This document shows, in pieces, positions 56,601 to 64,000 of a DNA stretch of 64,000 nt; position 1 is the stretch's first letter; each line of letters starts with the position of its first letter. The notes beneath the pieces were generated by a model. That model was not told where the DNA came from, searched no databases, and saw nothing but the letters and a program-made list of their open reading frames with translations. The DNA is from Porites lobata (lineage: Eukaryota; Cnidaria; Anthozoa; Scleractinia; Poritidae), in the NCBI GenBank assembly GCA_942486035.1, contig CALNXK010000039.1, positions 1,507,501 through 1,571,500 on the forward strand, read 5' to 3'. A program made the translations under genes and the position numbers.

Positions 56601-59600
56601 GTGACTGTTAAATAGGCGGGGAGGTAGATGTAGGATAAAACATGCACGCCTTTGAGCAAAGCATCTATCAATTGGCCCCAATAATGCACCATCATCAAGT
56701 TCGCACCTAAAAAAAACATGATGGTTGTATGGGGGAGGTGGGGGTTACAATCCCCAAGGAGATGCCAAAACATGCTCGAGTTGATCCGCAGAGGTTTGCT
56801 GGACAATAAGAAAGTAAAGCAATTGCAAAATTATACCTGTAGCAGGGGCCATGCAACAATACAGGTCAAGTGCTAAATTTGCCTCTAATGACATCTTCAG
56901 TAGTCGCAATAATGTGCGGGCTCCAGTCCAAATTATATATCATGTGGATTTTCTTGCCATATTTCAGGCAACTGACAGATTGAAATCAGAACAGGAACTT
57001 GCTAAAGAAGAACAAGAAAGACTGAGGAAGTTAGAGGTTAGTTACTTGTTAATGAACCAAGGCTGCATAACAACAATAAAATTATTGATATCGCAAGACA
57101 GCACACTAATCCTTCATATCGCAGAAAAGACCAAAATTTTGTCCAGTGTAAGATTGTAAGCAGATGCAGTTGATTGGTTTATGATCATCCAGGACATACA
57201 CGGTATGCTGGCCATGTTTATGTTACCAAAACTCGTAAGTGCGGAAGCCCTTTAGCTCGTTCACAGGTTGTTTGCATGGTTTAAAACATTTCCAAGCACC
57301 AATCGATGGTGCGTTTGAAACATTCTTCGGAAGAACACTTTTCCTTTTGTCCTCATCGGAATAGTTTAATTTAAGAGCCACATATTACCACAGTCGGAAA
57401 GGATGTATGGGATAAATGTTTGCCTCACTGGCCAAAGAACATCCTCGTTTTCATGGGCACGTGTTTTGAATCAGAGAGCATAAAGTTGCTACAATTACAA
57501 ATTTTTTGTATCACATTTACAGCCTTTCTCAGCTCTTTTATGTCTTTCATCATATTGCACCATCTTTATTTCAAGAGATCTCATTCTCCATTCAAATTCA
57601 TTTGTGGCTCTTATTACACAGGGTGGCAAGGAGCGGGGGGGGGGACTATCACGCATCACGGAAAAATAAAATGAAATACTAACTAACTTAACTAGTATCC
57701 TATAATCATTTGATCTGAGGAAATCAGAGGTCGAGAAACGAGAAAAAAGGGCAAGAAGTTGGTGTCATAAGGAAATCCCTCTTCACTTGTTGTGAAAATA
57801 GTAAATCCTGCATCTCCCTGCTATGTCCAATCACGCCTCACGCGGCTAATTTGGGCCCTATCACGCATCACGCTGATAATTTGGGCCCTGTCACGCATCA
57901 CGCTGATAATTTGGGTCCCATCACGCGTCACGGAAAACCCCTTTGCCACCCTGATTACAAGTAATGTATTCCATTGTATCTCTCTGTGATTCAGCTTGAG
58001 CGACAAAGAAGAATGAAGGGTTTGCCCGCTGTGGATAAAAAGCCCAAACATGTTTCAGCTGATGATCTTGGTGACAGGTAAAAATATTACCTGAAAGAGT
58101 TTTTGCATTGTTACAGATCTAAAGAGGCTTCAAAGTCACGAGGACATTGCTGCTACTGTTCAGTTCTGTGCTTAAATCATTACTTCAGTACCTTAACCCA
58201 TACACGAAAAGCTCCTGTAGAGTTATGGAGAAGATATCAAGCTAATTTCATCAGAAAGCACTAACGATACGGGTTTACATGCAGAAATATGGGTCCGGGT
58301 TGCGCCAAAGTAGAAAAGGAATCAAAGATGGTGGGTGACAAAAACAAAAATGACCTTTCAGCCGAATTATCACAATAATCAGCTCGTGGCTTCGCCAAAC
58401 GTAATGGTCGGCCTTTATTGTCATTTGAACGACCGGTCGACCGGTCTGTCTAGTTTGTCCCTAGTACTAGGATCTATGCATGTAGTTACAAGAAATCTCT
58501 TGCAGGTATTTTTTTTGGCTCTTACAGGTATTCTAAGGTTGTTAATAATATGGACAATCATGCTATCCATTTCAGTAATAATAATAATAATAATAATAAT
58601 GGAACTTATATAGCGCTTATACATCGCTGTTCTAAGCGCTTTACAAGGTAAAAAAGGACATGAGAATATCATTAAGCACAAGCTTACATATAACCCTACT
58701 GTACACATCTTAAAAAGGAAAGAAAGAAAAGAAACAAACAAAAACAAAAACGAAAACAAATATGACGAAACTAAATGTCATATATCTTTTTAAAAAGAAA
58801 CGTTTTCAACTTAGATTTAAAAAGATTAACATCAGAACAAGCTCGAATTTCAAAGGGGAGCTTGTTCCATAGTCGGGGGGCAGCAACGGAAAACGCTCGC
58901 TGGCCATAAGTTTTCATGTTAAAATTTGGTTCTTCAGGTCGTAAATGATCCCTTGATGACCAAGGCCGTTCGGTAGCGTCACAAGTAACTTTGTTTGTTA
59001 TGCTAAACCTGTATCATTTGCAAAGTATCCGCAGACATTCATTTTCTCGATTCATTGTCAATATCACATGCATCTGAAATAATTTCCTCAATTTCTTAAA
59101 ATGTTACTCGCTTTTTGTGTTCTTGCAATGAACAGCTTTACGCCCGCCGAAGATGACAGAGTTTTGTTAAGCTATCAAGATGGATCGATGCTAAATGTGG
59201 ATGGTAAGGCAGAATTCTGATGATTTGCAATATCATGCTGCTATTTTTCAAATACCTAACTTCGGATGATGCATTTTAAGTTTTCTAATTGGTTCACTGG
59301 ATCTCAATTATTAGCCTGCATCATACCTACGTTTGACCTTATACGGAAAATAACTGCGACAGCAAAATTGGATTGACGTCCTGCTCAATTGCAGAGGCTG
59401 TTTTATAAAATTGAATAAAATTATAAATAAAAAAAGTTAAGAATATAAGAAAATTAGATACGAAATTGGTTATAGCCAACCTGCATTTCAATATACAACT
59501 ACTTTTTTTCTTTTACGAATGTACGAGAAAAGAAAGCGACAGTTTTTTCCTTCACCAAGGCTTTCTTTCAAACTTTCCTCTTTAGGATTGTGAAACTGGC

Positions 59601-61869
59601 TTTCACTATGAAATCCGAGTCTTTAATTATTGTCAACTCTCTAAATTCATTTTGTTACTTTTAATAAGCTTGCGTTGAAAACTTCGTAGCTCTCTGGAGC
59701 GTGTTTTGCCCAATCAGATGAAGTACCGCTTTGCCTCAGAGTGACTGTTGTTCTCACTTGTTTTACATCAGATTTATTTCACTTACTTGCGCATTTTATA
59801 TTTTTACATGTAGATGACGAAGATCAGTTAAGTGGCGACAATGGCAGTGATGTAGAACAGAGAGAAGAAAATGTGGCAGTGGACCAAAAGGAGGAAGAAG
59901 GCGAGAGCTCTCCTGAAGATGACGCTGAGGATGACGACAGTGAAGAAACTAGCGAAGACGACAATGGTTCTGATCTCGAGTCTGATGGTACATTCCACTT
60001 TTAAAAATACGCTGAATAGAAGTGAAAAATATGCCTCTTACACAGACACCATTTTGGTATGACGAGCCGAGAGGACGTCCACATAAGAGGTGGACACATT
60101 CACCCGAACTATACCGTTGTAGCGTTTACTATGCTCTTTTTATAAGGACTTGCTACCCCCTCAAATAGCATAATTTAAGCCGCAGTGACTAAAAGTTCTC
60201 GGTCAGCAATGAAAATCGAAAACAGAGTTGCCATAGACAGTGAAATAAAGTTTTAACTACGACTACTGACAAAAAAGAATGCCCTTCAATGCCGTATGCC
60301 TGAAAAATAGCGTCAAACTATCATTGCAGCAAGTAAGGAACACTCACGGAAAAATAGAACATTTTTTGTACCCTACTCCAGTTCGGTTGCAAGTACAAAG
60401 TATTGTTCTTTGAAGGCTAAAACAATATGCTTTTGCTCTTTAAGCGTGTGATATACAGTTTAAAAACGGTGATGAAAGAACCAGTAAACTTGCAGAAACG
60501 TCTGTGCAGCTGGGCCTGGCTATGAAGAAGACCTATAAATGCCAAGTGAAGAGAGTAATAATGTACTGCGAGTTCAAAATCACCTTCCATTGTTGTTTTT
60601 CTCCTTATCGTTTTTAGATAGTAATGATGACATAGAAGCTAACTTGGACTCAGACGTCGAGCTTGAAGATAAGACTCGTCAAAAAAGTGGAAAGAGTAAT
60701 GTATGTACATGTGCAGTATGTTTGTTAGAAGAAAATCAGTTCATGGCGGTTAGAATCTTGAGCCATTAAATGTGACCATTCAAAAGAAAGCTACCAAGCT
60801 ATGCTGTTTACTCGTACTGTTTGAAAATTCATGATATCGAACGTTGACGTAACATTGTTGACCCTCAGTTTACTGCCTGAGTGAATGGTAAAGTTTTATA
60901 AGCTGTGAGTGTGTGGATGAAACCGTTCCAAGGCAAAATTATGCAGAGTTGTGCTGGTACATTTAATGACAGAAGATCCCAACCCCGCTCAAAGATCTCT
61001 TTAGTTTTAGACTAGAAACAAATAAATTGATGAAATGACAAGCAACGACTGGGGCGTCATATACTTCACTTGTTTGCGAAGTGTTTGTATCTGGCCTTCA
61101 GAATTATTGCTTTTATTACGAACATTACGGACATTACGGACTTACCTAACGCCCGCAAAGCGTTTCAGCTTCTATGGAAACTGTAAACACAAAAATATCA
61201 TTTTCTGGCCCCAGTTGTTCAAAAGTTAGATAGCGCTATCCAACGAATAAGTGTTAGGGAAACCACTTGCGCTATCCAGTGAATAGTGACTTATCCGGTT
61301 GATAGCTTTGCCACCTTTTTATCAACTGAGGCCAGGGCTCTATTTTTTGCTGACATGTTTTCGTGGGAATTGTTAGAAAACAAAATTCACGATAAAATCA
61401 GTCTAAGATTTAGTTAGCAGATGCTCCAGATACGTACAGTTGATCTTCCGGTTGTGGCTCCTGGCCCGGGTTGCTCGAAGCATGGTTAGTGCTAACCAGC
61501 TTTAAATACCATGGAAACCTATACATTTTGATACCTCTTAACCAACGGTTAACGCTAACCAGGCTTCGAGCAACCGGCCGCTGGTGGAAGGAATTAGAAG
61601 ATGGGAACAGTATAGGGTTTGATTTTAGTAACTAGTTAGTTTAATGCTTGATTAGGAAAAATATTTTTGCTGGAAAGGTTTTCTTTTTTTACAAAAAATG
61701 GAACTCGGAGTTTGTCGAAATTTGTTTTATTATTCCTTTTTAGAGTGCATATAATTCATTTACATTCTTAAATCAGTTTATATTTCTTGTTTGTTATTCT
61801 GTAACGTGCAGGAAGACGTATTAAAGGAGGATACAAGAGCAGGGAAAGAGCTTCCGTTTACGTTTAAAG
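44617..61869 (+). CDS. NOP14: NOP14 nucleolar protein, 5' 14 exons, 3' end outside window
   Basis: NOP14 is needed for 18S rRNA maturation and small-subunit (90S pre-ribosome) assembly in the nucleolus. Exons are 44617-44799, 44971-45012, 45607-45699, 52037-52178, 52289-52362, 53316-53384, 54605-54697, 55260-55346, 56968-57036, 57995-58077, 59136-59203, 59814-59987, 60618-60700 and 61812-61869, all with AG/GT borders and continuous phase (439 codons so far). Diagnostic segments are NPFEIH with HDILGRN and GLPGISRSKA; DRRFGEYD with MMKRF; DEELTHLGQSL; ELHFGGFL; TDKLDQDWKSL; ELAKEEQERLRKLE; PKHVSADDL; and DDRVLLSYQDG. Exons 12-13 encode an acidic stretch (SPEDDAEDDDSEETSEDD). The last exon ends in LPFTFK, where the conserved C-terminal half begins. 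Intron 3 is 6.3 kb because of a BEL/Pao insertion. Confidence 0.95.
47311..47700. mobile_element. 390-bp TIR element with 6-bp TSD nested in the BEL/Pao copy
   Basis: The termini TATACCTGCCAACT and AGTTGGCAGGTATA are perfect inverses, and TGTTCC is duplicated exactly at 47305-47310 and 47701-47706. The interior contains a tandem CCGAAGAnGTCCGAAGTCT array (47390-47455) and GGCGTGAGA words. A 6-bp target duplication points to a superfamily such as IS3EU or Dada; that assignment is inference. Confidence 0.9.
50008..50272. repeat. Direct duplication inside the BEL/Pao copy
   Basis: GAACCAATAAG at 50008 and 50116 begins two units. Both end with GATCTTTGATTATTTT, then GCCAGTTGGTGGGTTTC and ATCCCACCACAGATGTT. 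The units differ in length (about 108 and 157 bp). They separate the Gag and RT parts and have no BEL/Pao coding, so they probably represent a small inserted element. Confidence 0.6.
52641..53060. mobile_element. 420-bp TIR element related to 47311-47700
   Basis: The ends TGCCAACCTCT and AGAGTTGGCA are inverse. The inner right arm GGGAGAGTTGGCA and the AAAGCGTAAGTCTCCC words recall GGCGTGAGAGTTGGCAGG of 47311-47700. A duplicated target is not clean (TCACAG/TCACTG). It lies in NOP14 intron 5. Confidence 0.65.
55009..55179. mobile_element. 171-bp MITE with CAGCCTAGTCCC ends
   Basis: The ends CAGCCTAGTCCCCAGG and CCTAGGGACTAGGCTG are inverse. Flanks GTGAGTGCT and GTGACTGGT differ at two of nine bases, a possible decayed target duplication. 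A 64-codon frame overlaps it by chance. It is in NOP14 intron 7. Confidence 0.75.
55845..56202. repeat. Long inverted repeat, about 165-bp arms
   Basis: The left arm (about 55845-56009) and right arm (about 56031-56202) are over 90% inverse by eye, sharing CCTCGGAGACC, GTGGGGGCGAGGGAAAGTC, AAACGGGCGGAAAAATATGGC, AGAACGGCGAGAAGAGCCC and CGGTCGCCGCCGTTCTGG. The centre is about 20 bases (GAAAAACACAAAAGTTTTCTG). It lies in NOP14 intron 8 and would form a long hairpin in the pre-mRNA. Confidence 0.9.
57619..57953. mobile_element. 335-bp MITE with internal 28-bp tandem repeats and 6-bp TSD
   Basis: The ends CAGGGTGGCAA and TTGCCACCCTG are perfect inverses and ATTACA is duplicated at 57613-57618 and 57954-57959. 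Near the right end, the unit TCACGCATCACGCTGATAAT plus TTGGGCCC repeats about 3.5 times (57830-57930); one further TCACGCATCACGG word sits at the left end. It is in NOP14 intron 9, ending about 40 bases before exon 10. Confidence 0.9.
58575..59000. repeat. (AAT)n plus TATATAGCGC interspersed repeat
   Basis: An (AAT)8-9 tract at 58575-58600 precedes GGAACTTATATAGCGCTTATAC and CTAAGCGCTTTACAAGG, then GCTTGTTCCATAGTCGGGG and CGGAAAACGCTCGCTGGCC. These words are those of a repeat widespread in marine invertebrates. It has no coding potential and lies in NOP14 intron 10. Confidence 0.65.
61205..61330. repeat. TAGCGCTATCCA-type repeat
   Basis: TTGTTCAAAAGTTAGATAGCGCTATCCAACGAATAAG is followed by an inverse-like GCGCTATCCAGTGAATAG and a decayed GTTGATAGCTTTGCCACC end. 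It appears to be an old MITE in NOP14 intron 13. Confidence 0.55.
61463..61579. mobile_element. 117-bp MITE with GGCCCGGGTTGCTCGAAGC ends
   Basis: The left end GGCCCGGGTTGCTCGAAGC is mirrored by GCTTCGAGCAACCGGCC on the right. The second arm GGTTAGTGCTAACCAGC is mirrored by GGTTAACGCTAACCAGG. There is no coding content. Confidence 0.8.
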
Positions 61870-63614
61870 GTAAACCTGACTACTTACATAATTCCAAATA
61901 GTAGTCGGTCCTCGGAAATGTCCGAATAAAATTTCCCTATCTCCGACGAAGTCCTACTGACTGTGGTTTGACGTGATTTGCGAACAAAGTTAATTCCCGA
62001 CTATCATTTCGTTTCGCGTAATGCGTCCTTGATTCAGTCCAACCACATTTTTGTTCGTCCGACTACTTGCTATATCCTTTCAAGAAAGAATAACAACAGC
62101 CCCAGAAATCCCTGGCAAAATTAGTTGCGTCGAATACACTTCCCACGTTTTTCAGGCACTAACTACCTCTTCCCCACCCCCTCCCCCCGAGGAACATTGT
62201 GGATGGGGTGGGTAGGGGTTCAAATTGTTCATTCCAAGAAGTATAGCCCATTTCACGAACGTTTCTCAACTGTTTTGTCGCCGACTGGAGGTCTACTTTA
62301 ACCAGCGTAGCAGGCGGTTTTTGGTGTGTGTGTTTTTTGGAGGTTCATAAAGTACGAGACAAAACCGCGCGAAAGCAGAACAGAAGTCAAACGAGAAATC
62401 GATGAGGGAGGGGACAAGCGGAACAAGAGTCTGCCTTCTTTCTCTCGCCCCCTCCTCCCATCGTTTCCTCGTTTGAACCCTTACTTACGCAACACGAACA
62501 AAAACACACCTAAAAGGCACCCACCTTCTAGGCAGGCTAGTTATTTGAGCGTCGCCCAAATAGAGTAATCGAGATGGCTTGTTTTGATTAAAAGTTGCAA
62601 TATGCATGCAAGAACGATTCTTGTAAGGTAAAAAGCATACCGGAAAAAAAGCTCTGCTAGTAGGGTACTTGATCCGACTTTTACGATCTCAAAACCTCGC
62701 AACACACAAAAAAAGTAATCCCTAACTGTGCGGGGATGAAGAAATCAAAAGCGAGGAACATGTTAAAGCAATGGACGGATAATTTTCAACTTGGAGGAAA
62801 AGACAAACTTAATCTGAAGCTTACGGTATTTTTTACGTCACGTAAAAGTCGGCCGGTCTTTTCAGAAATTTGGAAGTTTTAAATCCAGGGATTCAATCTG
62901 TCAAAATATTTGGAATTTAAAACGGGTTTGGATCACACCAAAGAGTTTGAGCGATCTTCGTGCTTACAGGAAACATGCTCTGTTTTTTACTTACGATAAT
63001 TAGTTTAGCCAGGTTAATTGTTTTGCTATTTCTAACCATTCGTAATTACTTTATGTGTTGTTTGAGTTTTAGAAGTAATGAGTATTTTTTAATCGTTGGT
63101 AGTATTAAACATTGAAAATCACACTGTGGAATTGACGGGTTTGACTGATACCCAATAGTTTGACAATATTTTTGCCCTTAGTTGTCGAGAGCCAAAGAAG
63201 ATGTCACGCAATGACGCAAAATTCCGAGATCGCGCATGAGATATGAGGGGAATGAGATGCGATGAGTGGTCACATCAAACGTATTTCGGCAGTTTGATAA
63301 GTTTATTGGAGCTTACTGATGTCAGCCTATTAATCTTAACATTGAATTATGCATAATTCCATTGAAAATGTTCGGAAAGGTGATTTCTTGAAATCTTATT
63401 GAGCAAAGTGAACTCGTAAGCAGGTTGCATTCTTTTACGTAGGAACCGTAAAAGGGGCAAAGTCCAACATCTTCACGTGAAAACTGCGTGCGGGACAGTT
63501 ATTTTTAAAACCTTGGGGTTAGTTAGAGTAAGTCGACCTCTCTTATACACGAACTACGAAAGCGGCAAATTCCAAAGCTTTCAAGTGCAAACTGCGTGAC
63601 AATACAACTCACAG

Positions 63615-63854
63615 TAAGGGCCTGATTACAGGACCCGGGCTGGTCCGGTTTGTCCGGCTGGTATTGTATTAGTCCGGTCAGCGCGGAGCCGCCATTTTTA
63701 TACAGGAATTGGAAGCAACGCTTATGAGCAGTGTTTTATTACCTGCTGCCCTGTTTCTCGCTTCGTTCATTCGCCGGGCTGCCTGGCAGGGATGATTACT
63801 TGTTGCGTTAACTAAGAAAAGCGAGACAGTCCGGCTCATGTAATTAGGCCCTTA
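63615..63854. mobile_element. 240-bp MITE with TAAGGGCCTGATTACA ends
   Basis: TAAGGGCCTGATTACA (63615-63630) is mirrored by TGTAATTAGGCCCTTA (63839-63854). Inside are GTCCGGTTTGTCCGGCTGG and AGTCCGGCTCATG words. It encodes nothing. Confidence 0.8.
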
Positions 63855-63930
63855 GTTTTATCGCCAGTTTTTACGCCCTCCTCCTTGACCTCACCGAATT
63901 TTCAAAGCCCACCGAACCCATACACCCAGA

Positions 63931-63962
63931 ATTTCAGCCCCACCGTTTGGTGGGGCTGAAAT
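63931..63962. repeat. Perfect 14-bp-arm hairpin
   Basis: ATTTCAGCCCCACC and GGTGGGGCTGAAAT are exact inverses around GTTT. It is close to the window end, so it may be one end of a larger repeat. It is not a eukaryotic terminator. Confidence 0.8.
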
Positions 63963-64000
63963 GTTCATACTCCCTTCTCAAAATTAAATGAACTTTTCCT

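Larger units (their letters stand above)
61870..64000. other. NOP14 intron 14, incomplete in the window
   Basis: After the GTAAAC donor at 61870 no acceptor followed by conserved NOP14 sequence was found. The interval holds a MITE at 63615-63854, a hairpin at 63931-63962 and a segment at 63071-63128 that is a diverged direct copy of 30140-30200 (AATCGTTnGTAGTATTAAAC). The 80-codon frame at 62326-62568 is not supported. Confidence 0.6.

Noticed and set aside
1..64000. CRISPR arrays, operons, prokaryotic defence systems
   Set aside because: The window is eukaryotic: spliced genes, no ribosome-binding-site-led gene clusters and no regularly spaced direct repeats.

Overview
The window is animal nuclear DNA, most likely from a stony coral or another anthozoan cnidarian. 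The evidence is three intron-rich metazoan genes whose exons are bounded by AG/GT splice sites, an AT-rich background, and a dense layer of short inverted-repeat elements of the kind I know from coral genomes. The species call is inference; no rRNA or mitochondrial marker is present.

Three conserved genes were rebuilt exon by exon with continuous reading phase. (1) PRC1, the spindle-midzone cytokinesis protein, runs on the + strand from 502 to 20170; 13 exons including the stop are present and its first exons lie upstream of the window. (2) STK32 (YANK), a serine/threonine kinase, runs on the - strand from 44034 down to 35303 in ten exons; only the last few codons are missing. (3) NOP14, a ribosome-biogenesis protein, starts at 44617 on the + strand and has 14 exons up to 61869, where it continues beyond the window. 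STK32 and NOP14 are head to head, 582 bp apart, and probably share a bidirectional promoter. A fourth gene candidate without recognised homology lies at 27906-28955 (-): a 349-codon frame with an N-terminal coiled coil.

Mobile DNA fills the introns and intergenic space. PRC1 intron 1 holds an internally deleted endonuclease-type LINE (-) and copies of a short TIR family. PRC1 intron 11 holds a nearly full-length but decayed copy of a large multidomain protein gene (-, about 12844-17360); its C-terminal third looks like a FEN/XPG-type nuclease and it retains a spliceosomal intron. NOP14 intron 3 holds a decayed BEL/Pao LTR retrotransposon (-, about 46180-51850), itself interrupted by a 390-bp TIR element with a perfect 6-bp target duplication. 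An STK32 intron holds a TIR element nested inside another. A tRNA-like SINE, long foldbacks and many MITE-like elements are listed individually.

The three conserved genes are housekeeping or signalling genes (anaphase midzone, kinase signalling, 40S ribosome assembly) and form no operon-like system. The least-described item is the FEN/XPG-like mobile-looking gene in PRC1 intron 11.
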